A DNA stretch of 64,000 bases from Candidatus Eisenbergiella stercoravium (lineage in GTDB: Bacteria > Bacillota > Clostridia > Lachnospirales > Lachnospiraceae): contig DXHY01000011.1 in assembly GCA_019113175.1 (NCBI GenBank), forward strand, positions 1 through 64,000, in the 5' to 3' direction. Position numbers and translations under genes: made by a program. How positions within the stretch are numbered: the stretch's first letter is position 1; each line of letters opens with the position of its first letter. Shown here piece by piece: positions 19,051 through 28,062 of this stretch. The notes below the pieces were generated by a model. That model was given only the letters and a program-made list of their open reading frames with translations, was not told where the DNA came from and made no database searches.

Positions 19051-21315
19051 ATGGAGAAAATGGAATTTACATTTCCTTATGGGGATCATCTCTATGATAA
19101 TTATACGATTCCGGACAGCGAACAGCCGGACATCGAACCATATGCGGGAGGAACAAGGTTTGAATACCCGTTTGCGCCGGAACAGCAGCCGCTTCAGGAG
19201 CTGGGATTGCTGGATGTGACGAAACCGCCATTCCTGGCCGACTCCAGCGGTGAAAAAGACTGTACGGATGCGCTGAATGAGGCGATCCGGACTGCGCAGA
19301 GATACCATTATGTGTGTTATTTTCCATTGGGTACATACAGAATTTCAGATACTCTGCAGGCACAGCAGTATATTTGGTGGAAGAATTATCCTTATGACAA
19401 ATACCGTGTCGTACAGCGGAGATATCCGGTCGTGCTGATGGGGGAGAGAGGGAGGACAGAAGACGGAAAAACGCTTCGGCCGACAATATATCTGGCGCCA
19501 TATTCCGACGGCTTTACTTTCCGGGATCATCATAAAGCGGTGATACATGTCTATAACGGAGCTGCGCCGGAAGAGAATGCGGCGCCGGCCAGCATTGAAA
19601 ATATGATTACCGGTCTTCATATTGAAATCGGAGAAGGGAACAAAGGCGCAGTAGGGGTGGCCTTTTATGCTGCCCAGGGCTGTTCGATGGAAGATTGTGA
19701 GCTTGATGTAGGGGATGGATATTGCGGCCTGTGGGGAGCTGCTGGAAACGGAGGAAGCCATGCGCAGAATATAATACGCGGAGGGCGCGTAGGAGTGGAC
19801 TTGTCCAGAGGTACGCCGGGAGCGGTGATGAGCGGATTTGTTTTCGATCATCAGAGAGAACATGCGATTATAGCGGGAACCAAGCAGGCAGTGGATTTTG
19901 TCGGCTGTGCCATATATACGTCGTCGCAGCTGCCGCCGGTGGTATCGTTCGGAGGGACCTATGAGCTGTTCCATCAGGGCCAGATTTCCCTGATCGACTG
20001 TATCATCGAGTTTGATGCACCGATGAAGCAGGGACGGATACAGGCGGCCGTCAGCAGCCGGGAGAGTATTTACTTGAGGAACATTTATGTGCGAAATGCA
20101 ACGCATTTTGTATGGAATCCTGACGGCTCCAATCTGGCCGCATTGTCAGAAAACTGGTGCCGCGCAGAAGAGTTTGCTCATGGAATTACTTCCATGCCCC
20201 ATGAAGGAAGAGTATATCCGTCTCCGATCTATATGGATGGGAAAAAACTGGGGGAAAACACATGGAGCATGGGAGTGGAAATCGCAAAGCCTCCGGCGGG
20301 ACTGCTGGAAAAGCACCGGTACTGCCTGCCGTTATGGCAGGATGTAACTTCATATAACGTAAAAGATTATGGCGCAAAAGGAGACGGTATCACAGATGAT
20401 ACGAAAGCGCTGCAGAATGCAATCAACCAAAATGAGTATGTGTTCCTTCCAAAAGGCTATTATCGGATTACGGACACGCTTCATCTGAAGAAAAATACAA
20501 AACTGATCGGCGTTGCACAGGGACTTTCTCAGATCCTTGTTACGCAGATACCGGATGGAGCCTTCGCAGAAAAAAAGGAAAACGTACCAGCGATAGATAC
20601 GCCGGATATTGTGGATGCATCTGTAATACTGGCATACTGCGGTCTTGTTACTTCCAGAAAACAGCCCGGCATTTATGCGCTGCGGTGGCGTGTAGCAGGA
20701 GGTTCAATCCTGCGGAATTTCGCCTTCTATGCCGATGTGGGATACCGCATTACCTGGATTACGGAGAATCGGAGCCATCCGTGGATCCTGGTGACGGGGA
20801 ACGGCGGTGGAAGATGGTACAATTTCTGGTGCGATATTACTCAGGGCGGTAAGGATTACAGGATTCTCAGCATTCGCGGAACACGGCAGCCATTTGCCAT
20901 CTATGCCTGTAACGTGGAACACTCCAGATCTGATTATGAGATGGACATTCTGAACTGCAGAAACATCGTGATTTATAATCTGAAAAGTGAATGCAATTCC
21001 CCCGATCTGCTGATCCGGGACTCAGACAATATTGCGGTGTTTTCTCAGGGAGGGGACGCTTCAACATATCCCGGAGGTTCCCTGTATCACATAGAGAACT
21101 GTACGAATTTTACACTGTCCCTGCTGTATGATTACCGCATTAACTGCAGCGGACACGGGCCGGAATATTTCAGCGGGACATGGTTTGATCCATGTGAATG
21201 GCATATGCTGACGGAAACGGCACCAAACGGCGATGTGATTACAACCTTGCCCTGTGAACGCCCCTGTCTGTATAAGAGAGGAAACTACAGAGGCTGTAAT
21301 GAAGCAGAAGAGTAA
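19051..21315 (+). CDS. Pectate-lyase-superfamily (right-handed beta-helix) protein with two N-terminal-type motifs
   Basis: DCTDALNEAIRTAQRYHYVCYFPLGTYRISDTL and DYGAKGDGITDDTKALQNAINQNEYVFLPKGYYRITDTL; SD AGGAGG before 19051. Confidence 0.8.
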   Translation: MEKMEFTFPYGDHLYDNYTIPDSEQPDIEPYAGGTRFEYPFAPEQQPLQELGLLDVTKPPFLADSSGEKDCTDALNEAIRTAQRYHYVCYFPLGTYRISDTLQAQQYIWWKNYPYDKYRVVQRRYPVVLMGERGRTEDGKTLRPTIYLAPYSDGFTFRDHHKAVIHVYNGAAPEENAAPASIENMITGLHIEIGEGNKGAVGVAFYAAQGCSMEDCELDVGDGYCGLWGAAGNGGSHAQNIIRGGRVGVDLSRGTPGAVMSGFVFDHQREHAIIAGTKQAVDFVGCAIYTSSQLPPVVSFGGTYELFHQGQISLIDCIIEFDAPMKQGRIQAAVSSRESIYLRNIYVRNATHFVWNPDGSNLAALSENWCRAEEFAHGITSMPHEGRVYPSPIYMDGKKLGENTWSMGVEIAKPPAGLLEKHRYCLPLWQDVTSYNVKDYGAKGDGITDDTKALQNAINQNEYVFLPKGYYRITDTLHLKKNTKLIGVAQGLSQILVTQIPDGAFAEKKENVPAIDTPDIVDASVILAYCGLVTSRKQPGIYALRWRVAGGSILRNFAFYADVGYRITWITENRSHPWILVTGNGGGRWYNFWCDITQGGKDYRILSIRGTRQPFAIYACNVEHSRSDYEMDILNCRNIVIYNLKSECNSPDLLIRDSDNIAVFSQGGDASTYPGGSLYHIENCTNFTLSLLYDYRINCSGHGPEYFSGTWFDPCEWHMLTETAPNGDVITTLPCERPCLYKRGNYRGCNEAEE

Positions 21316-21344
21316 AAGAATAAAGTTTCGGAATGGAGGAAAAT

Positions 21345-22364
21345 ATGGATCATAATAAACAGATAAAAGGAGCGGTGTATTTTCCGTCACGCGCCTATAA
21401 TGCATATCAAACCTGGATGTATTTTGACAGAACGGTGATTGAAAGAGATTTTGGATATGCGAAATGTGCCGGGCTGAACGCTTTGCGTATTTTTACAAGC
21501 TACGAGTACTGGCAGGAGGAGGCAGAGCTGTTCTGGAAGAAGTTTGAAAGCCTTTTGTCTGCGGCAGAAGAACAAAATATCCTGGTCATGCCCATCTTAT
21601 TTGAAAACTGCGGCAGGGAGCCGTCTCGGGAAAACATGCTGGATCAGGATCCGGAAACAGCTGCCTGTATCCAGTCACCCGGACGTAAAATTACAGGAAA
21701 CCGAAAGCTGTGGGGAAAACCGGCTGAATATACCCGTGAATTTATGAGGCGCTATGCCGATGATGAACGTCTGGCAGCCATAGAGCTGATGAACGAACCC
21801 CATGAGGAAACCGGAGACATTCCGTTTGCGCAGTTCATTACAAAGACGGCATTTGATATGAAAAAGAAGGTGCCTCTCAGCATAGGATGCATTTCTCTGC
21901 AGCATAATCTGTATTTTGCACAATGGATTGAAGTTTATCAGTTTCATGATAATTTCCCCTCTGACCGAAGGAATTTTGAGAAAGAATTAAGAGATGCGGT
22001 CAGCCTGCAGGAAATGACGGGGAAGGCGGTTTGGCTCTCAGAGTGGCAGCGGCTGCGGATAAGCGGACCCGGATGGGATCAAAGGGTAATTCCGGAAGAA
22101 GATAAAATCCCGTATCTTTCTTCTCTGGCAGAAGCGGTTTATCAGAGCGGCATCGGCAGTTTCTTCTGGTCGCTTATGGTGAAACCGGCTTATTTGCCGG
22201 CTCAGAGGATAAATGGAACAATAAACGGTCTGTTCCATGAGGATGGGAGAGTATACAGCGCAGCGGACTACATTGCTGTTTCAGGAAAACAGAATTCTCC
22301 GGAAGCTTTCGCACAGCCGCCGCTGTGGTATATGGAAGATATGAAGAGAATCGACAAGAACTAA
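21345..22364 (+). CDS. Clan GH-A (GH5-like/cellulase-like) glycosidase
   Basis: AAIELMNEPHEE (acid/base) and AVWLSEWQRL (nucleophile); start 21345 with SD GGAGG. Confidence 0.72.
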   Translation: MDHNKQIKGAVYFPSRAYNAYQTWMYFDRTVIERDFGYAKCAGLNALRIFTSYEYWQEEAELFWKKFESLLSAAEEQNILVMPILFENCGREPSRENMLDQDPETAACIQSPGRKITGNRKLWGKPAEYTREFMRRYADDERLAAIELMNEPHEETGDIPFAQFITKTAFDMKKKVPLSIGCISLQHNLYFAQWIEVYQFHDNFPSDRRNFEKELRDAVSLQEMTGKAVWLSEWQRLRISGPGWDQRVIPEEDKIPYLSSLAEAVYQSGIGSFFWSLMVKPAYLPAQRINGTINGLFHEDGRVYSAADYIAVSGKQNSPEAFAQPPLWYMEDMKRIDKN

Positions 22365-22453
22365 CAGCATATTCAATAAAAAATTAGGGATAGTTGTATC
22401 TGCTATGTTCCCTTCTAAACAAGCAGAAAGAAAATTTTAGTGTAGAAAACGCA

Positions 22454-22503
22454 CGCAAAAACACATTCGGTAGTGAAAAGGCTTCCGGATGTGTTTTTTG
22501 CGC
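22454..22503. terminator. Bidirectional terminator
   Basis: CGCAAAAACACATTCGG ... CCGGATGTGTTTTTTGCG. Confidence 0.85.
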
Positions 22504-22615
22504 GAGTAACCCCAGCAAGCTACCCTCATGCTTATATGAACAGTCATTGGCCGGAGAAGTATAGAGAACAGCTTTATGTTAGCTGTATTACATCGCAATA
22601 ATCAGATACGCCCAC

Positions 22616-23830
22616 CTAATCCCATTTTTCTTCCAACAGAAAATCCCGGATATTACGGTGTCTGATCCCGTCCCGGCTCATATCGAACTCATCCAGAGTA
22701 ACGACATACTTCGGGAAGTTGTCGCGAATGTGGTTATAGACTCCAAACTCCCGCTGAACCGTATCCTCCGAGGCCAACAGGTAGGCGACCTGAATATACA
22801 GTCTGTTTCCACGATCCTCACAGACGAAATCAATCTCCTGGCTGCCCGCCTTGCCGATGGTGACAGTATAGCCCCGCCGCAGCAGCTCCATGTAAACAAT
22901 GTTTTCCAAAACCAGGTTGATGTCCTTCCTGTTGCCGCCGAACACAGCTTCCCGTATGCCGTGGTCGGCCACGTAATATTTCTCGTTGACAGTGAGAATT
23001 TTCCTGCCCTGCAGATCCTGCCGCTTTACCTGGTAGAATAAAAAGGCGTCGGTACATGCCCTGATATAGTTCAGCACGGTTTCCGGAGAAACGGACCGGC
23101 CCTCGCTTTTCAGATATTTGGAAATGGAGGTGGAAGAAAAAGTGGTGCCGATGTTGGAGGTAATGTAGGCAATAATCCGTTCCAGCATATCCACATCCCG
23201 GATGTTGTTGCGCTTGACGATATCCTTAAGCTCCACAGAGTTGAACAGATCCCGAAGATACTGGCGGCTGGCCGTATCATCATAGCGCAGATTGCTCAGA
23301 TATGGCATACCGCCTGCGATCAGATACCTGTTGAAGCATTGCTGAAGACTGGCATCCGGGAAGACCGTATGGTACAGCTCGATAAACTCCGCAAAGGAAA
23401 AAGGATAAATCACAAATTCCACATATCGTCCGGCCAGGTAAGTCGCCAGTTCGCCGGAGAGCAGCTTTGCATTGGAGCCGGTGATGTAGATGTCACAGTC
23501 CAGCTCTACCCGGAAAGAGTTAATGCATTTTTCCCAGGCGTCCACTTCCTGAATCTCGTCAAAAAAGAGATAGACCCTGCCTTTCATTTCCGAAGCACGG
23601 CGGATAATCTCATCATGAAGTTCTCTGGAAGTACAGAGATGAGCGTTGCTCATATTTTCAAAATTGATGGAGATAAACTGGCTGCTGTCCACGCCGGAAA
23701 CCAGCAGTTCATCTTTGATCAGATCCAGCATGACTGACTTTCCACTGCGGCGGATGCCGGTCAGGACCTTAATCAGGTCATTGTTGAGGAAAGGGCGGAT
23801 ACGCTTCATATAGGCTTCTCGTTTGATCAT
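22616..23830 (-). CDS. AAA_14/DUF4143-type ATPase
   Basis: KVLTGIRRSGKSVMLDLI Walker A, RVYLFFDEIQEVDAWEKCI Walker B; C-terminal nuclease-like region. Confidence 0.9.
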   Translation of the reverse strand: MIKREAYMKRIRPFLNNDLIKVLTGIRRSGKSVMLDLIKDELLVSGVDSSQFISINFENMSNAHLCTSRELHDEIIRRASEMKGRVYLFFDEIQEVDAWEKCINSFRVELDCDIYITGSNAKLLSGELATYLAGRYVEFVIYPFSFAEFIELYHTVFPDASLQQCFNRYLIAGGMPYLSNLRYDDTASRQYLRDLFNSVELKDIVKRNNIRDVDMLERIIAYITSNIGTTFSSTSISKYLKSEGRSVSPETVLNYIRACTDAFLFYQVKRQDLQGRKILTVNEKYYVADHGIREAVFGGNRKDINLVLENIVYMELLRRGYTVTIGKAGSQEIDFVCEDRGNRLYIQVAYLLASEDTVQREFGVYNHIRDNFPKYVVTLDEFDMSRDGIRHRNIRDFLLEEKWD

Positions 23831-24136
23831 GGCAGTCAGCCTCCTTTCTGCAATGTCAGGCTTTCTAACAGTTTAATAGTATCACGGGTATACATGAAAT
23901 TCAATTCAATATTTATAATTTTATAAGGTATAATTAATAAAAGTTATTTTTAATATTATTTATCAGGTATAATGAATATATTACGCATACAGTTTTTAAA
24001 AATGGCATAAAAGACTATGGAAGCTTACGGGCTACCCCTTTGTTTATCAGATTTTCAGACTCTGATTATTCGGACTGTTACTTACCGCGGCACATTGATC
24101 TAAAATAAAAATTTATCGTAAATCAATAAAAATATA

Positions 24137-24165
24137 TTGACTTTCAATGTGCACCGTGATATGTT
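24137..24165 (+). promoter_or_regulatory. Sigma-A-type promoter TTGACT-N17-TATGTT
   Basis: Direct reading upstream of 24202 CDS. Confidence 0.5.
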
Positions 24166-24201
24166 GTTGACAGAGCAGAAAAAGAGAAAGGAAACGAGAC
24201 C

Positions 24202-24651
24202 ATGAAAGAAAAAACTCTGATCAAGGTGACCAAGCTGCTTCTGGACATCATGTTTTTCGCGGGGATTGCGGTGATTGTAACCCTGCCGGTTTCCATCAGA
24301 ATCTACGGGTATATCAATTCCTATTTTGCCCAGTATTATGTACAGCTCATCATACTGTTCGCCGTATCCGGTATTCTGGCAGAACTGATCCTGTATGAGC
24401 TCCGCCGGATGTTCCGGACGGTTCTGGCAAACGACTGCTTTGTGGAAGCGAACGTGAAGAGCTTAAACCGGATGGGAACCTACAGCTTTCTGATCGCGCT
24501 GGTGACGGCGGGACGAATGGTTCTGTATCTGACCCCGGCGGTCATGATCATCATTCTGGTTTTCCTGATAGCGGGGCTGTTCAGCAAGGTACTCAGCCAG
24601 GTGTTTGACCGGGCGGTGGCTTATAAGCTGGAAAATGATCTGACCATATAG
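24202..24651 (+). CDS. DUF2975-type membrane protein
   Basis: Four predicted TM segments; immediately upstream of a YozG-like HTH gene, the usual arrangement of this pair. Confidence 0.8.
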   Translation: MKEKTLIKVTKLLLDIMFFAGIAVIVTLPVSIRIYGYINSYFAQYYVQLIILFAVSGILAELILYELRRMFRTVLANDCFVEANVKSLNRMGTYSFLIALVTAGRMVLYLTPAVMIIILVFLIAGLFSKVLSQVFDRAVAYKLENDLTI

Positions 24652-24683
24652 TGAACGAATCGAAATGGAGGCCGGAATGGAAT

Positions 24684-24753
24684 GCCGCCTGCGTCGGCAG
24701 AACAGGAGGCCATGATTATAATGCGGCCGTTCGGCCGCAAAGAAAGAGGTAGG
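24684..24753 (+). repeat. Two SD-linked palindromic modules in series (GCCGCCTGCGTCGGC then ATGCGGCCGTTCGGCCGCAAAGAAAGAGGTAGG)
   Basis: Each palindrome is followed by an SD-like purine tract (AACAGGAGG; AAAGAGGTAGG); second abuts start codon 24755. Confidence 0.85.
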
Positions 24754-24754
24754 C

Positions 24755-24979
24755 ATGTCAATCGTGATAAATCTTGACGTGATGATGGCCAAACGCAAAA
24801 AGGGGCTGACAGAGCTTGCCGGGGAAGTGGATATCACGCTCGCAAATCTGTCAATTTTGAAAAATAATAAGGCAAAGGCTGTACGGCTCTCCACGCTGAA
24901 CGCAATCTGTAAGGCGTTGGACTGCCAGCCCGGAGATATTCTGCAGTATGTGGAGGACGATGAAGAAGACGGGCAGTAA
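24755..24979 (+). CDS. XRE-family (Cro/C1-type) small HTH regulator
   Basis: LDVMMAKRKKGLTELAGEVDITLANLSILKNNKAKAVRLSTLNAICKALDCQPGDIL. Confidence 0.95.
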   Translation: MSIVINLDVMMAKRKKGLTELAGEVDITLANLSILKNNKAKAVRLSTLNAICKALDCQPGDILQYVEDDEEDGQ

Positions 24980-25083
24980 AGCTGTCCGGACGGCCTGAAA
25001 GAAGATGGCAGAAAGCTGAAAGAGGGGCAGAGTATGCGGGGTACGAACAGCATCATCTGTCTCCGGAAAGGATGGGCTTTATG

Positions 25084-26727
25084 GAAGAGAGAATGGAACA
25101 GGAAGCGGGCCGCACGGGAGCGGTGGAGCAGAAACGGGAAGCAGGGGGAAGCGCTCCTGCGGAAAACAGAATGTTTTCCGGAAGCGATTACGGGAGGCCG
25201 GTAATGGGGTATACGCCGACGGAACAGACGACTGCGGGGAAAGCATCCGCCCAGGCGGATGAACACAGAATTTTTATGAGGAAGAATTACGCTTTCTTCG
25301 GCGGAGCAAGCGCCCTGTACGCCCTTTTCTACACGTTCTGCCTGTATCGGAACGCGTCGGGAATCACCTGGCCTTTTTTCGCGGCAGGAACCCTTGTTTA
25401 TTTTTACTCATGTACCAGAAGGTCAGGGGTTCCATGGAAAAAAGACAGTATTTTCTATCTGGTCAGCATCCTTCTTCTGGGCGTCAGCATTTTCCTGACA
25501 GACAACGTCGCCATTCACAACGTTACAAAGCTGGGCATTTTTCTGCTGGCGGTCAGCATGATGCTGCACCAGTATCTGAATGACAGAAAGTGGAATCTGT
25601 CCAAATACCTGCTCTCTCTGGGGCAGGCGCTGCTGGAGACCGTCGCTTCGCTGGGCTATCCGGTCAGTGACGGAAACGCCTGGATGAAGGATCGGGAGCG
25701 GGACGGAAAAAATACAAAGGGGCGGTATGTACTGCTGGGAATCCTGATTCTGTGTCCGCTGCTGGTCATCATCCTGGCGCTGCTCGCCAGCGCGGATCTG
25801 GTTTTCCGGGAGCTTTTCATACATCTGTTTGATTATGTGGAGCCCATTGACATCTTCATGGTCTGCTTCATGCTTGTCACCATGTTTTTTGCCTCCTACA
25901 GCTTTATTGCGATGTTGAACCGGAGGGTGCTCAGAGAGGAGTGTGCGGATAAGCGGAGGCAGGAGCCGGTGCTTGCGATCACGGTTACCTCCGTGCTGGC
26001 TTTTGTCTACCTGATTTTCTGCGGGATCCAGATCGTCTATCTGTTTCTGCGCAAATCGGGACTTCCGGAGGGCCAGTCCTATGCATCCTATGCCAGACAG
26101 GGGTTCTTCCAGCTGCTTGCGGTCTGTGTGATCAATCTTGTGATTGTGCTGGTCTGCCTTTCTCTTTTCCGGGAGAGCCGGGTCCTGAAGGGGATTCTTG
26201 CGGTGATTTCCCTGTGTACCTGCTGCATGGTTGCGTCAAGCGCTTACCGGATGCTTCTTTACATTGATGCGTATCGTCTGACTTTCCTGCGCGTGCTCGT
26301 TCTCTGGGCGCTTGCGGTGATTGCGGTGGTGCTTGTGGGAATCCTGTGCAGCATTTTCAGACCGGATTTTCCGTTGTTCCGGTATATTATGGTTGTGGTG
26401 ACGGTTTTTTACATCGTTCTGGCTTACGCGAAGCCGGATTACTGGATCGCCCGGTATAATATGGAGTATGTGAACCGGGAGACCGGGATGGAGCTTACGG
26501 AGGAGCAGAGAGCAGAATTCTACGGAGATTTCCTTTATCTGTCAGAGCTTTCTGCGGATGCGGTTCCGGTGCTGGCCTCGGAGGAGAATTATGAATTCTT
26601 ATGCGGGCAGACGGATTCCATGAAGCGTTATTTTGACCGGATGGAGGCGAGAGTGGAAAAGGACGGTATCAGAAGCTTTAATGTGTCCAGGTATCTGGCG
26701 GGAAGGGCGTTGGAGAAGGTGCGGTGA
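25084..26727 (+). CDS. DUF4153/DUF4173-like polytopic membrane protein
   Basis: About 12 hydrophobic segments; C-terminal YNMEYVNRETGMELTEEQ...LYLSELSADAVPVL. Start may be 25072. Confidence 0.7.
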   Translation, partial: EERMEQEAGRTGAVEQKREAGGSAPAENRMFSGSDYGRPVMGYTPTEQTTAGKASAQADEHRIFMRKNYAFFGGASALYALFYTFCLYRNASGITWPFFAAGTLVYFYSCTRRSGVPWKKDSIFYLVSILLLGVSIFLTDNVAIHNVTKLGIFLLAVSMMLHQYLNDRKWNLSKYLLSLGQALLETVASLGYPVSDGNAWMKDRERDGKNTKGRYVLLGILILCPLLVIILALLASADLVFRELFIHLFDYVEPIDIFMVCFMLVTMFFASYSFIAMLNRRVLREECADKRRQEPVLAITVTSVLAFVYLIFCGIQIVYLFLRKSGLPEGQSYASYARQGFFQLLAVCVINLVIVLVCLSLFRESRVLKGILAVISLCTCCMVASSAYRMLLYIDAYRLTFLRVLVLWALAVIAVVLVGILCSIFRPDFPLFRYIMVVVTVFYIVLAYAKPDYWIARYNMEYVNRETGMELTEEQRAEFYGDFLYLSELSADAVPVLASEENYEFLCGQTDSMKRYFDRMEARVEKDGIRSFNVSRYLAGRALEKVR

Positions 26728-26868
26728 GTGCATGTATGCAGTGTTCCGGAACTGAAAGAAGAACGCTTTCTTAATAATTCCTGAAACCCGTTTATAAGAT
26801 TGACAGGGACAATCCCGCTGCTGTATTCTGAATAAGACACAAAAAATTCACAATTCGGAGGAAAGCGT

Positions 26869-27498
26869 ATGAAGAAGGCAGCGGTAATTTTTGTCCTGGC
26901 AGCGGTTCTTCTGCTGGCTGGATGCGGCGGGGGATTTGACGCTGACAGGTATGTGCTCGGCGTGCTGAACAATATCTATCTGGGGGATTCCACGGAATAC
27001 CGGGAAATGGTGGATATCACGGAGGAGGAAGCGGCGGAAGAGTATGAGCAGGGAATTGAGGTTGAGGCGGATTTCTTCCTGCAGTATTACGGGATAGGCG
27101 AGGTTTCCGATGATGTCTATCAGCAGATCGTGGATATGTACAAAACAATTTATCAACAGTCAAAGTTTGAGGTGCAGGAAGCGGTGCAAAACGGCGATGA
27201 TTACAACGTGGAGGTGCTGATCAGCCCCATCGATGTGATCGTAAACAGCGAGGATGACATCAGCGCGGCTGTGGATGAATTCGTCGCGGCGATGGATCCC
27301 GCGGATTATCCGGATGATCTGTCGATAAACGATGCGCTTGCGCAGCTGGTGGTGGACGTGATCAATGAAAATATGCCGGAGCTTGGATGGCAGGATCAGA
27401 AATCCATCATCGTTAAGGTGGAAAAGGATGACGCGGGTTATTACGGACTCAGCAGCGACGCCATTTCTCAGCTGGATCAGGATATGATCGCGTACTGA
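26869..27498 (+). CDS. Lipoprotein (DUF5105-like)
   Basis: Signal and lipobox AVLLLAGCGGGF; acidic helical remainder. Confidence 0.8.
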   Translation: MKKAAVIFVLAAVLLLAGCGGGFDADRYVLGVLNNIYLGDSTEYREMVDITEEEAAEEYEQGIEVEADFFLQYYGIGEVSDDVYQQIVDMYKTIYQQSKFEVQEAVQNGDDYNVEVLISPIDVIVNSEDDISAAVDEFVAAMDPADYPDDLSINDALAQLVVDVINENMPELGWQDQKSIIVKVEKDDAGYYGLSSDAISQLDQDMIAY

Positions 27499-27551
27499 CC
27501 GGGCTTTTTCCAGATAGACATAAAAAAGAATAAAAAGATTCCATAAAACGA

Positions 27552-27586
27552 AACAGGACTGCCGATACACTCTGCAGTCCTGTTTT
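27552..27586 (+). terminator. Intrinsic terminator
   Basis: AACAGGACTGC...GCAGTCCTGTT followed by TTT. Confidence 0.85.
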
Positions 27587-27670
27587 TGTGCGATACGCCC
27601 GGAGAGCAGCCGCATGGAGGGCAGGTTTACCTGCACTGACATGCGGATATTCGACGGGCAGTATCGCAAA

Positions 27671-27703
27671 AATCGGATAGAGGAAGCTTCTTCCTCTATC
27701 CGA
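27671..27703. repeat. 33-nt near-perfect palindrome related to 50876-50904
   Basis: ATCGGATAGAGGAAG-CTT-CTTCCTCTATCCGAT. Confidence 0.85.
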
Positions 27704-27782
27704 TTGCACACTTTATGATGTATTCTAACACAGCCGGAAAGAAAAGTCTAGTAATTTTTTTGTTTCCGGCTACAATGGATGT

Positions 27783-27982
27783 AAACTGAGTTACAGTTCA
27801 CTCGTCCGTCAGAACCGGTCAGATGTCGTGCCTGCACGAACAGATGGCTGGTCCTGAGCGGACGAAGGGAGCGCCGGTTTATGAGCAAGAAATCGCTAAC
27901 TGCGATTTCTCATAGCTGCGAAGCAGCGGAGAGCGCGGAGCGCGGCTTTGCGAATGGCGCGGAGTGAACTGTAACTAAACTG
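27783..27982. mobile_element. MITE-like non-coding element: 188 bp, 15-bp perfect terminal inverted repeats, flanking AAACTG direct repeats
   Basis: AAACTG|AGTTACAGTTCACTC...GAGTGAACTGTAACT|AAACTG; no ORF inside, several hairpins. Confidence 0.6.
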
Positions 27983-28062
27983 GACGCGCGTCAGTTACCA
28001 TAAGGAAAAATACCGCTCAGTCATTACCGGCTGGAGCGGCAGATCTGGGAACGGAGGTAAAT

